From Firmicutes bacterium UBA5559 (GTDB lineage: Bacteria > Bacillota > Clostridia > Peptostreptococcales > Anaerovoracaceae): 11,955 bases of DNA. Under the pieces are notes generated by a model that was not told the DNA's origin, made no database searches, and worked only from the letters and a program-made list of their open reading frames with translations. Where the stretch lies: contig DIMT01000021.1 in the NCBI GenBank assembly GCA_002425705.1, forward strand, positions 1 through 11,955, read 5' to 3'. Shown here one piece after another: positions 1 to 6,380 of this stretch. How positions within the stretch are numbered: position 1 is the stretch's first letter; every line of letters starts with the position of its first letter. The position numbers were made by a program, and so were the translations under genes.

Positions 1-240
1 GGTTCTGCGGACTTTTCCGATCTCGGTTTCACCCGTTTTCTTCCGGTCCTGCGCCCCGCCGTTTGAAGTGCGGAACGTATATTATCTTACCATCGCGGCC
101 TCTTGTTGTCAACCGGTATTTCTGTTTTTTTCAAAACTTTTTTCCCGTTTTCCCGGCCCCATTCCGCTCCGTTTCCCGGAGGGTTTTGGGCGCTGCTATT
201 TGCGACAGCTTTATTATATTAACACTCTGTGGCTATCCTG
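1..240 (-). other. Gene-free leader and promoter region, probable stable-RNA operon 5' end
   Basis: No credible coding sequence lies here; the short open frames lack ribosome binding sites and family resemblance. Read on the minus strand, the segment holds two tandem promoters (annotated separately), purine-rich A-tracts at about 130-155 just upstream of the second promoter, a small GC-rich hairpin (5-bp arms 167-171 and 177-181), and then about 80 bases of GC-rich leader running off the left edge. Two strong tandem promoters followed by a GC-rich untranslated leader are typical of rRNA operons in Bacillota. That identity is inferred, because no 16S sequence falls inside the window. A tRNA cluster or another highly expressed gene is the alternative. 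Confidence 0.5.
84..112 (-). promoter_or_regulatory. Downstream promoter (P2) of leftward tandem pair
   Basis: On the minus strand a perfect TTGACA (107-112) is followed after 17 bases by TAAGAT (84-89), continuing as GATAAT. A-rich tracts lie immediately upstream of the -35 box and could act as an UP element. Transcription would leave the window leftwards through a GC-rich leader. Its architecture matches P1. Confidence 0.65.
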
Positions 241-244
241 TCAA
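216..244 (-). promoter_or_regulatory. Upstream promoter (P1) of leftward tandem pair
   Basis: On the minus strand a perfect TTGACA (239-244) is followed after 17 bases by TAATAT (216-221). The overlapping sequence TATAAT (213-218) would give a 20-base spacer. The -35 box contains the TGA stop codon (241-243) of the adjacent MFS gene. The same design, GGTTGACA then 17 bases then TAAnATAAT, recurs 132 bases downstream, which supports both as real promoters. Confidence 0.65.
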
Positions 245-1443
245 CCCATAAATCGATCTTTTTTTAACTCTTTTTCTTCCCTGTGAAGACCCCAGGCCAG
301 ATAAAGGATTGCGCCGATCAGATTGTAGATAGCAAAGAATAGATAAACCGTTGCGGCCCCGTATTGATCCAGAAGCATGCCGCCAATCAGCAGGCACACG
401 ATGGTGCTGATGTTACAGCTGACACAGTAGTAAACAGAAAGGCCCAGGCCTAACATCTCAGGCTTCAGCAATTTTGCAATATATCGGATAAACTCCACCA
501 ATACGATGCCGTTCACCATTCCCTGAAGGAAAAAAGTTACTATCAGAAATATATAGGGAGGATTCAGTGCATAAAAGGAATAGCGAAGGACGGAAACCAG
601 CATGGAGTAAAGAATTGTCTTCTCCAGGGTGAAGATTGCCGCCAGCCTCCCTGACCAGGCCATGAAAACAGCTTCACTGCCTACCATTAAAAGGAATGCG
701 ATTCCGATTCCGGCTATCGTTCCCCCTCCTTCTATATAAAGGAAGCTAAAATAGGTATTATTGGCAACGTTTGTACCGCTTACAAAAAAGGCACTTATAA
801 TAAGAAGGATAAACCTCCTGTTCTGGAGCAGGTCCCGATATCTTCTCTTCTCCTCCGGATTAATCCGGCTGGCAGTATTGGAAATTTCAGTTTTATCCTT
901 TTGGACTTCCTGGCCCCTTTTATGACGGATCCACAGGATCAGTGCAGCTGCAATCAAATAACCGGATAAAAACAGAAAAAAGATGGACTTCAATCCGGCC
1001 AGCAGAATGACACGGCTGGCGATGAAGTTGCCAAGACCAAAGCCAATAGCCCCCCACTTTCTGATATGGCCAAAATCCTGACCATCCTCCAGCGTCATAG
1101 AATCCTGAAGGGCCAGGATAGGGGACTGGAAAAAGTAGAGGAGACCAAAGGTCAGAAGAAAGTAAATATAGGTAGTTATGCTGCTCAACAGGAGAGTCAC
1201 ACCGGCGGCAGCAAAACATAGGAAAAGAATGACCTTCTTTCCTTCCCGGCATCTGCTGTACCGGTTGCCCCAGAAGATTGAAGCAAAGATTGCTACGCCG
1301 GTACCGGTGGACATGACCGATCCAATTTCTGCCCCGGTAAATCCGATTTGGTTCAGATACTGGCCCAGCAATGGGAGCATCATCCCCATAGCTCCATAGG
1401 TAAAGGTGTAGATTCCTACATAATTATAGTAGTATTTTTTCAT
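241..1443 (-). CDS. MFS transporter, MFS_1_like type
   Basis: Predicted 400-residue inner-membrane protein of the major facilitator superfamily. The chain is strongly hydrophobic with about twelve membrane segments and a charged cytoplasmic loop near residues 172-205 separating the two six-helix halves. The stretch RKWGAIGFGLG (about residues 128-138) resembles the R-x-W-G-S-x-G-F signature of the MFS_1_like/LacY-related group of sugar and nucleoside proton symporters. The substrate cannot be told from sequence. The ATG start is preceded by a clear GAGGAG, and a promoter TTGTGA-17-TATACT lies just upstream, giving a short leader. The gene is monocistronic and divergent from speD. No terminator is visible after it; its stop codon sits in the -35 box of the leftward promoter P1. 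Family call is firm, substrate unknown. Confidence 0.85.
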   Translation of the reverse strand: MKKYYYNYVGIYTFTYGAMGMMLPLLGQYLNQIGFTGAEIGSVMSTGTGVAIFASIFWGNRYSRCREGKKVILFLCFAAAGVTLLLSSITTYIYFLLTFGLLYFFQSPILALQDSMTLEDGQDFGHIRKWGAIGFGLGNFIASRVILLAGLKSIFFLFLSGYLIAAALILWIRHKRGQEVQKDKTEISNTASRINPEEKRRYRDLLQNRRFILLIISAFFVSGTNVANNTYFSFLYIEGGGTIAGIGIAFLLMVGSEAVFMAWSGRLAAIFTLEKTILYSMLVSVLRYSFYALNPPYIFLIVTFFLQGMVNGIVLVEFIRYIAKLLKPEMLGLGLSVYYCVSCNISTIVCLLIGGMLLDQYGAATVYLFFAIYNLIGAILYLAWGLHREEKELKKDRFMG

Positions 1444-1468
1444 GTCGTCTCCTCTTAAACTGGCTATC

Positions 1469-1497
1469 AGTATATCATAGGGAACTATTTTTCACAA
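1469..1497 (-). promoter_or_regulatory. Promoter of the MFS transporter gene
   Basis: On the minus strand TTGTGA (1492-1497, four of six matches) is spaced 17 bases from TATACT (1469-1474, five of six matches). It lies about 25 bases before the MFS start codon and its GAGGAG ribosome site, so the untranslated leader would be very short. Confidence 0.55.
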
Positions 1498-1523
1498 TAT
1501 TTTGTCGTTTTTGCACTTTTCTA

Positions 1524-1551
1524 TTGTATTCTATTTGATTTGTGGTATTCT
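1524..1551 (+). promoter_or_regulatory. Candidate promoter of speDE
   Basis: TATTCT (1546-1551) is preceded by TGG, giving an extended -10 element, and by a weak -35 box TTGTAT (1524-1529) at 16 bases. It sits in an AT-rich stretch about 40 bases before the speD start. It is the best candidate on this strand in the divergent intergenic region, but not a strong consensus match. Confidence 0.4.
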
Positions 1552-1588
1552 AAATTTTAGACACATTTTAAGGGGGTGAATAATTAAA

Positions 1589-2383
1589 TTGGACAACAAA
1601 CTGAAATTACACGGATTCAACAATCTGACGAAGACTTTAAGCTTTAATCTCTATGATATCAGCTACACCAAAACGGTAGAAGACCGAAAAGCGTATATCG
1701 AGTATATCGACGAAGAATACAACGCGCCGAAGCTGACAGAGATTCTTCAAAAGGTAACGAATATCATAGGGGCTAAGATTTTAAATATAGCTGTACAGGA
1801 TTATGACCCGCAAGGCGCCAGTGTAACCATACTGATTTGCGAAGAGAGCGAACCGCCCAAATCGGAAGTCTATGAATTCGAACCAAACAATCCCAGCGTG
1901 GTCGGCCATCTGGACAAGAGCCACATCACCGTTCACACCTATCCGGAATATCATCCGGACAACGGCGTGTGTACCTTTCGGGCAGATATTGATGTTTCCA
2001 CCTGCGGCGAGATATCTCCGCTGATGGCCTTGAACTACCTGATCGGAAGCTTCGATGCGGACATCATCACCATGGATTACAAGGTCCGTGGTTTTACCCG
2101 GGATTACACCGGTAAGAAGCTTTTCATCGATCATGATATTACTTCCATTCAGGACTATATCCACAAGGAGTTTCTGGATATCTATCAAATGATTGATGTC
2201 AACGTGTACCAGGAGAACATTTTCCACACAAAATGCAAGGTCCGGGATTTCAATCTGGACACTTACCTGTTCAACCTTCGTTCGGAGGAATTGAGCAAAC
2301 CGGAAATCGTTCAGATTTCGGGCCGTTTGAAGAAGGAAATCGATGAGATTTTTTACGGAAGAAATTTGCCGGATATTTTTTAG
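1589..2383 (+). CDS. speD: S-adenosylmethionine decarboxylase proenzyme, E. coli type
   Basis: Pyruvoyl-dependent enzyme that decarboxylates SAM to give the aminopropyl donor for spermidine synthesis. The 264-residue length equals that of E. coli SpeD. The self-cleavage motif HLDKSHITVHTYPE is at residues 107-120; by homology cleavage between Lys110 and Ser111 turns Ser111 into the pyruvoyl group and yields beta and alpha chains. Cys139 in STCGE corresponds to the active-site cysteine (Cys140 in E. coli). The start is TTG, chosen because it follows AGGGGGTGA at 1571-1579 with normal spacing; the nearby GTG frame stops at once. This is the large class, not the roughly 125-residue form of Bacillus and Thermotoga. 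speE follows after 19 bases with its own ribosome site, so the two form an operon. Confidence 0.95.
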   Translation: MDNKLKLHGFNNLTKTLSFNLYDISYTKTVEDRKAYIEYIDEEYNAPKLTEILQKVTNIIGAKILNIAVQDYDPQGASVTILICEESEPPKSEVYEFEPNNPSVVGHLDKSHITVHTYPEYHPDNGVCTFRADIDVSTCGEISPLMALNYLIGSFDADIITMDYKVRGFTRDYTGKKLFIDHDITSIQDYIHKEFLDIYQMIDVNVYQENIFHTKCKVRDFNLDTYLFNLRSEELSKPEIVQISGRLKKEIDEIFYGRNLPDIF

Positions 2384-2402
2384 GTAAAGAAAGGAGATTA
2401 CT

Positions 2403-3272
2403 ATGCTGACCAAAGTAAGCGACATCTGGTACTCGGAATACCACGATCACGATGTGAAGTTCTCGACAGAACTGACGGCTGTTCTCCATCAGGAGCAGAC
2501 CCCGTTCCAGTATCTTCAGATGCTCCGAAGCGAAACCTTCGGAACCTTTATGACCCTGGATGGTTATGTGCAGGTAACCGAGATGGACGAATTCGTCTAT
2601 CACGATATGATCTGCCATCCGGCCATGGCGGTAAATCCCCATATCAAAAGAGTCCTGATCATCGGCGGTGGTGATGGGGGAACAGCCAGAGAAGTGGCCA
2701 GATACGCCCATGTGGAAAAAATCGATATGGTAGAAATCGATGGTGCGGTAGTAGATGCCTGCATCAAGCATATGCCCGTCACTTCCACCGTGCTGACGTC
2801 GGAGCCAAGGCTGAACCTGATTATCGGCGATGGACTTGCCTTTGTCCAGGAAGCGCCGGATAAGGCTTACGATTTGATTCTGGTTGATTCCACCGATCCC
2901 TTCGGCCCTGGCGAAGACCTCTTTACCGTTGAGTTCTATCAGAATTGCAGCCGAGTCCTCAGCGATGATGGAATCCTGATTAATCAACACGAAGGAGCTT
3001 TTTACGAGGGAGATGTCCTTCAGATGAAAAAAGCCCATGCTAAAATCAAGCAGGTATTCCCCATCGCCCGGGTTTACGGATTCAATATTCCTACCTATGC
3101 CTCCGGCTACTGGTACTTCGGATTTGCATCCAAGAAATTCGATCCCATCCAGGATCTGCAGGAAGAAGCCTGGAACAGTTTTGGACTGGATACCCGATAT
3201 TACAACTGTGATCTGCATCGAGGAGCCTTTGCCCTTCCCAACTATGTTAAAAAGATACTGGAATCCGTCTAA
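2403..3272 (+). CDS. speE: Spermidine synthase (polyamine aminopropyltransferase)
   Basis: Transfers the aminopropyl group of decarboxylated SAM to putrescine, giving spermidine and 5'-methylthioadenosine, in the cytoplasm. The 289-residue chain shows the N-terminal beta domain and then a Rossmann-like core. The nucleotide-binding GGGDGG is at residues 88-93, the ribose-contacting acid in VEID at Glu111, and the catalytic VDSTDP has Asp162. The family segment QVTEMDEFVYHDMICHP is at about 57-73. An AAAGGAG site lies just before ATG. The gene is co-transcribed with speD, which makes its substrate. No ornithine or arginine decarboxylase is in the window, so putrescine must come from elsewhere. 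No terminator follows, so transcription may continue into the folT riboswitch. Confidence 0.95.
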   Translation: MLTKVSDIWYSEYHDHDVKFSTELTAVLHQEQTPFQYLQMLRSETFGTFMTLDGYVQVTEMDEFVYHDMICHPAMAVNPHIKRVLIIGGGDGGTAREVARYAHVEKIDMVEIDGAVVDACIKHMPVTSTVLTSEPRLNLIIGDGLAFVQEAPDKAYDLILVDSTDPFGPGEDLFTVEFYQNCSRVLSDDGILINQHEGAFYEGDVLQMKKAHAKIKQVFPIARVYGFNIPTYASGYWYFGFASKKFDPIQDLQEEAWNSFGLDTRYYNCDLHRGAFALPNYVKKILESV

Positions 3273-3317
3273 GAAGACAGTATCGGAATGAATTACAATT
3301 AAATAGTTATTTTAATC

Positions 3318-3411
3318 AGTAGAGTAAGTATCATGCGTCAAGTGTCATAGGATGGGATGTTGCCTATGAACGAAAAACTCCGGTTTGCGTTGTGATGCTG
3401 CGTCCACTACT
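3318..3411 (+). ncRNA. Tetrahydrofolate riboswitch (THF class I) aptamer
   Basis: The primary sequence follows the known class I THF aptamer of folT leaders: AGAGTAAG, then GCGTCAAGTGT, GATGGGATG, ACGAA, GCGTTGTGATGC and GCGTCC. Visible helices are P1 (3318-3322 with 3407-3411), P2 (3328-3334 with 3392-3398), P3 (3346-3351 with 3363-3368, perfect CATAGG/CCTATG) and P4 (3375-3378 with 3383-3386). The class-specific pseudoknot is present between loop 3 GGATG (3355-3359) and CGTCC (3401-3405), with one G-U pair. Ligand is a reduced folate by family knowledge. The regulated gene downstream is a folate-type ECF substrate-binding subunit, which agrees. Confidence 0.93.
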
Positions 3412-3471
3412 ACATTAAAGAATAAGAGACTCTTTTCTCTAGTGTAGTACTATTGAAAGGAGTCTTTTTTT
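3408..3471 (+). promoter_or_regulatory. Riboswitch expression platform: antiterminator, terminator and masked ribosome site
   Basis: Two mutually exclusive hairpins are visible. The antiterminator pairs 3408-3417 with 3440-3449 (10 bp, one G-U). The terminator pairs 3427-3437 with 3455-3465 (11 bp, one G-U) and runs straight into a T tract ending at the folT ATG. The antiterminator's left arm shares 3408-3411 with aptamer helix P1, so ligand-stabilised P1 should favour the terminator. The terminator's right arm contains AAAGGAG (3456-3462), the folT ribosome site, so the same hairpin also hides the Shine-Dalgarno sequence. Pairings are read directly; the switching order is inferred. Confidence 0.85.
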
Positions 3472-3978
3472 ATGAAACAGAATTCTAACGTGACTCGGTT
3501 GATCATCCTGGGTCTCTTCATCGCTCTCGAAATCATCCTGACCCGTTTTTTATCCATCCACACGCCGATTGTGAGGATTGGATTCGGTTTCCTCCCCATT
3601 GCCATGCTGGGCATCATGTACGGACCACTATGGGCCGCTGCTGCCTATGCCATCGGGGATCTGATCGGAATCATGCTTTTCCCCAGCGGTCCATTCTTTC
3701 CTGGGTTTACCCTGAGCGCTGCTCTGACCGGCCTTACTTACGGAATCGTCCTTTACAAGAAACCGATTACATGGAAACGGGTTTTGATTGCTGCAGCTAT
3801 CGTCTGCCTGGGAATCAATCTGATTCTGGACACCCTGTGGCTCTACATCCTGATGGATACTGCTGTTATCGGAATGCTGCCGGCCCGGGTAATCAAAGTA
3901 TCGGTGATGCTGGTGGTTCAGACCTTGACCATCCCACTGGTCTGGAACCGATATCTGAAAAAAGCCCTCCGCTTCTGA
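3472..3978 (+). CDS. folT: Folate ECF transporter substrate-binding (S) component
   Basis: Predicted 168-residue integral membrane protein with about five or six hydrophobic segments, the size and pattern of ECF-type S components. It would bind folate outside and work with the shared EcfT membrane subunit and EcfA ATPases, none of which are in the window, as expected for group II ECF systems. The N-terminal LGLFIALEIILTRFLS and the internal FGFLPIAMLGIMYGP / AIGDLIG segments are typical of the FolT/QueT-like families. The folate assignment rests mainly on the THF riboswitch directly upstream. The ATG is nine bases after AAAGGAG. A strong terminator follows at 4017-4068. The gene could be read from its own unidentified promoter or by read-through from speDE. 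Confidence 0.88.
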   Translation: MKQNSNVTRLIILGLFIALEIILTRFLSIHTPIVRIGFGFLPIAMLGIMYGPLWAAAAYAIGDLIGIMLFPSGPFFPGFTLSAALTGLTYGIVLYKKPITWKRVLIAAAIVCLGINLILDTLWLYILMDTAVIGMLPARVIKVSVMLVVQTLTIPLVWNRYLKKALRF

Positions 3979-3994
3979 TCAACTCTGATCAACT
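3975..3994 (+). repeat. Short tandem duplication at the folT stop codon
   Basis: Two exact adjacent copies of CTGATCAACT (3975-3984 and 3985-3994). The first copy contains the folT TGA stop codon. Each copy contains the palindrome TGATCA. It is probably a small slippage duplication with no function. Confidence 0.6.
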
Positions 3995-4016
3995 GGTGGA
4001 GAGCCATAAAAAGCCA

Positions 4017-4068
4017 AAGACGCGGCTATTCTATGATTTCGTACATAGTGGCCGCGTCTTCTTTTTTT
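4017..4068 (+). terminator. Terminator of folT, shared with the end of rqcP
   Basis: AAGACGCGGC (4017-4026) pairs perfectly with GCCGCGTCTT (4051-4060). The stem continues inward after a small bulge with CTATG (4031-4035) and CATAG (4044-4048), leaving an 8-base loop. A run of seven T (4062-4068) follows on the plus strand, making a strong intrinsic terminator for folT. On the minus strand the same hairpin is followed by a weaker T-rich stretch (TTTGGCTTTTT), so it may also end rqcP transcripts. The rqcP stop codon and last codons lie inside the hairpin. Confidence 0.88.
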
Positions 4069-4268
4069 GTTGATTCAGATAATTTCAGGACTTTGGCCTT
4101 GATCAGGCTGTTCCCGAACTGGATTTCAATCAAGTCCCCCGTTTTAACCTCGGTACCCGGTTTTGCCAGTTTCCCGTTAACCGTGATCCTATCCTGCTCA
4201 CAGGCCTCCTTGGCGATCGTCCGCCTTTTAATGAGCCTGGAGTTTTTTAAGAACTTATCAATTCGCAT
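4026..4268 (-). CDS. rqcP: S4-domain RNA-binding protein, RqcP (YabO) family
   Basis: Eighty-residue protein made almost entirely of one S4 RNA-binding domain. The start MRIDKFLKNSRLIKRRTIAKEA and the following RITVNGKLAKPGTEVKTGDLI (residues 27-47) are the typical S4 helix-hairpin. B. subtilis RqcP (YabO) binds stalled 50S subunits carrying peptidyl-tRNA and works with RqcH during alanine tailing in ribosome-associated quality control. The length and the neighbourhood (mfd, SpoVB-like, HU upstream) fit RqcP rather than the longer S4 proteins Hsp15 or YlmH. AAAGGAG lies just before the ATG. It is downstream of HU, but a strong HU terminator separates them and no promoter is seen in between. 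The C-terminal codons are within the folT terminator hairpin. Confidence 0.85.
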   Translation of the reverse strand: MRIDKFLKNSRLIKRRTIAKEACEQDRITVNGKLAKPGTEVKTGDLIEIQFGNSLIKAKVLKLSESTKKEDAATMYEIIE

Positions 4269-4291
4269 CTTCGCTCCTTTTGGGTGTTTTG

Positions 4292-4321
4292 AAAAAGACA
4301 GGGCAACCTGGTTGCCCTGTC
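4292..4321 (-). terminator. Intrinsic terminator of HU
   Basis: Perfect 11-bp stem, GACAGGGCAAC (4297-4307) with GTTGCCCTGTC (4311-4321), closed by a 3-base loop. On the minus strand it is followed by five T (4292-4296) and then CAAAAC. It begins 13 bases beyond the HU stop codon and lies wholly between HU and rqcP. Confidence 0.9.
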
Positions 4322-4334
4322 TGGTAGTTCCGTT

Positions 4335-4613
4335 CTATTTATTAACAGCATCCTTCAGGGCTTTGCCTGCTTTGAAAACAGGAGCCTTTGCTGCAGCAAT
4401 CTTGATTACTTCGCCCGGCTTTCTAGGATTTCTGCCCTGTCTTGCTTTTCTCTGACGAGTTTCGAATGTACCGAATCCGATCAGTTGAACTTTTTCTTCC
4501 TTGACTAAAGCTTCCTCAACGCTTGCTACAAAAGCATTAACCGCAAGTTCAGCATCTTTCTTAGTGAAGCCTGTTTTTTCTGCTACACTGGTAATCAGTT
4601 CTGCTTTATTCAT
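4335..4613 (-). CDS. hup: HU family DNA-binding protein
   Basis: Ninety-two-residue nucleoid protein, the usual length for HU. The N-terminal helical dimerisation part starts MNKAELITSVAEKTGFTKKD; the GFGTFE turn is at residues 46-51, and the DNA-binding arm contains RNPRKPGE at 61-68 with Pro63 as the likely intercalating proline. HU homodimers bend and compact DNA without sequence specificity. The ATG follows an excellent GAGGAGG site. An upstream promoter candidate and a strong downstream terminator suggest a highly expressed, largely monocistronic unit inside the otherwise same-strand cluster. An HU gene next to rqcP is a common clostridial arrangement. Confidence 0.96.
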   Translation of the reverse strand: MNKAELITSVAEKTGFTKKDAELAVNAFVASVEEALVKEEKVQLIGFGTFETRQRKARQGRNPRKPGEVIKIAAAKAPVFKAGKALKDAVNK

Positions 4614-4687
4614 GAATAAAACCTCCTCAAAATAATTAGAATAATAACTAAGGCATTTAAAATCCCTGCCAAATCTTTTCTATGAAC

Positions 4688-4716
4688 ATTTTCGCATTAT
4701 TTACATCCTTTGTCAA
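4688..4716 (-). promoter_or_regulatory. Candidate promoter of HU
   Basis: On the minus strand a perfect TTGACA (4711-4716) is followed after 17 bases by GAAAAT (4688-4693, four of six matches). It lies in the 143-base AT-rich gap between the SpoVB-like gene and HU, leaving a leader of about 70 bases. The -35 box is strong, the -10 box imperfect. Confidence 0.5.
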
Positions 4717-4756
4717 CACATTTTAGGGCAAAAAAGGGCCAATAAACCTTTATTTT

Positions 4757-6367
4757 TCAATTATTTTTAAGATTTCGAAAGCGATGTATGACCCGGATAA
4801 TGCTTTTCCCTTTTGGCAGTCTCTTCACTTCTTCTTCGGTTATGGATTTGGTTGCGAATAAAAGCACACCATAAACAACTCCAGCAACCGCAACGGTTAC
4901 AAGAACCGCAAGATTGTTACCCAAAATTGGAGACAACACTTTAAATAGTACATACGTGACCAGCCCCATCCCAACTGCAGCGGATATCGGCTTCAGGAAC
5001 GTCAGTCGGAATTCAAATCGTATACCGATGTGTTTTCGAATAGAAAAGTAATTCAGAATCGTTGCTGTCAGGTAGGCCAGCACTGTTCCGATGGCTGCTC
5101 CCAGTACATTAACGGACGGTATGCCGATCAGGACATAACTGACCGCTACTTTTACCATGGCTCCGATGAACAGATTTCTCACTGGTATGGACTGTTTGCC
5201 GATTCCCTGAAGGACTCCCGTCATGGTCTGAAAGGTTGAGAGCAGAACCACACCCATAGCCATGATGAACAGGCAGGGAGCCGCTTCAATGGCACTTTGC
5301 CGCTGCAACGGATATAAAAGAATCATGATCGGCTCAGCAAGGATCATCAGACCAAAAGTACAAGGAAGACCTACGATAATAGACGTCCGCATCCCCAGCT
5401 GGGCATTATAATGGAGAAACTCCATATCCCTTTGCTTGAAGGCGGAGGAAACCGCTGGTACCAGGCTCATGGCTACGGCCATGGTCAGAACCTGGGGCAG
5501 ATTGATCAGCGGTGCAGCCATTCCCGTCAGTTGTCCGTACATGGCGTTAGCCTGCTCCAGCGACCAGCCTGTAGCCTGAAGACGCCGCATGACGATGGTC
5601 ACGTCTATCGTGTTCATGATGGGCATGATGGCAGCACCAATGGTGACCGGAACGGCGATAGACAGCAGGTTCCATAAAATTGTCTTTGTGCTCTCTTGAT
5701 TTTCTCTTGGAGAAGCTTCGATCAAAGGAGCAATCCTTTTCTTTTTCTTTAGATAAATGGCCATCATGGTGGCAATGCAGGCTGCTGCTCCTGCGGTAGC
5801 GCCAAAGGATGCACCGGCAGCTGCATAAGTCTTACCAAAGCGTATCAGGAAATAGGCCAGAAACAAGCCTACCACAACCCGGAAAAACTGTTCGACGATC
5901 TGCGATGTCGCCGTCGGCCCCATGTCCTGCATACCCTGGAAGTATCCGCGATAAGCTGCTGCTATAGGGAGAAATAGCAAGGCCGGTGCAATGGCCATCA
6001 TGGTATATTTTGCTCCTGAATTACCCATAGCATCCACCAGGATGCCTGCTCCGAAAAAGCAGATGGAGGAAGAAATGATGCTAATGGCCAGCAGGAAAAT
6101 AAAGGATACCCGGAATACACGGTGAGCTTCATAATGATTTCCCACCGCGATCCTCTCCGATACCAGTTTGGATATGGCAATCGGAGTCCCGGAAACCGCC
6201 AGGGTCAAAAACAGGACATAAATGGGATACGCGGTCTGATAATAGCCCATCCCTTCCGCACCAATGAGATTTCCAAGGGGAATCCGGAAAAATGCTCCCA
6301 TGACTTTAATGACGATGCCGGCACCACCCAGAATCACCGCCCCCTGCATAAATGATTTCTTTGACAT
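4757..6367 (-). CDS. SpoVB/YabM-like polysaccharide biosynthesis membrane protein (MOP superfamily)
   Basis: Predicted 536-residue, roughly 14-helix membrane protein of the MOP flippase superfamily, Polysacc_synt group (SpoVB, YabM, YtgP, also distantly MurJ). The opening MSKKSFMQGAVILGGAGIV and the following FFRIPLGNLIGAEGMGYYQ (about residues 26-44) are typical of this group, as is YRGYFQGMQDMGPTA (about 139-153). Such proteins move lipid-linked saccharides across the membrane; SpoVB acts in spore cortex formation. Position downstream of mfd matches B. subtilis yabM rather than spoVB itself, so no symbol is given. The start is 13 bases after the amidohydrolase stop, with a modest AGGA site, which suggests translational coupling. 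A charged basic loop (KKKKR, about 208-212) separates the halves. Confidence 0.88.
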   Translation of the reverse strand: MSKKSFMQGAVILGGAGIVIKVMGAFFRIPLGNLIGAEGMGYYQTAYPIYVLFLTLAVSGTPIAISKLVSERIAVGNHYEAHRVFRVSFIFLLAISIISSSICFFGAGILVDAMGNSGAKYTMMAIAPALLFLPIAAAYRGYFQGMQDMGPTATSQIVEQFFRVVVGLFLAYFLIRFGKTYAAAGASFGATAGAAACIATMMAIYLKKKKRIAPLIEASPRENQESTKTILWNLLSIAVPVTIGAAIMPIMNTIDVTIVMRRLQATGWSLEQANAMYGQLTGMAAPLINLPQVLTMAVAMSLVPAVSSAFKQRDMEFLHYNAQLGMRTSIIVGLPCTFGLMILAEPIMILLYPLQRQSAIEAAPCLFIMAMGVVLLSTFQTMTGVLQGIGKQSIPVRNLFIGAMVKVAVSYVLIGIPSVNVLGAAIGTVLAYLTATILNYFSIRKHIGIRFEFRLTFLKPISAAVGMGLVTYVLFKVLSPILGNNLAVLVTVAVAGVVYGVLLFATKSITEEEVKRLPKGKSIIRVIHRFRNLKNN

Positions 6368-6380
6368 ATTGATGTCCTGT

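Noticed and set aside
1..80. Start of a 16S rRNA or a T-box leader
   Set aside because: I see no 16S 5' sequence and no T-box consensus in these bases. Only the promoter arrangement points to a stable RNA beyond the edge.
2271..3218. 315-codon open frame antisense to speE
   Set aside because: It lies opposite the clearly conserved speE, has no ribosome site or family resemblance, and its length follows from codon bias on the other strand.
4720..4756. Possible terminator after the SpoVB-like gene
   Set aside because: There are T-rich stretches on the minus strand, but only very short arms (GGC/GCC and an AT-only pairing), so no convincing hairpin.
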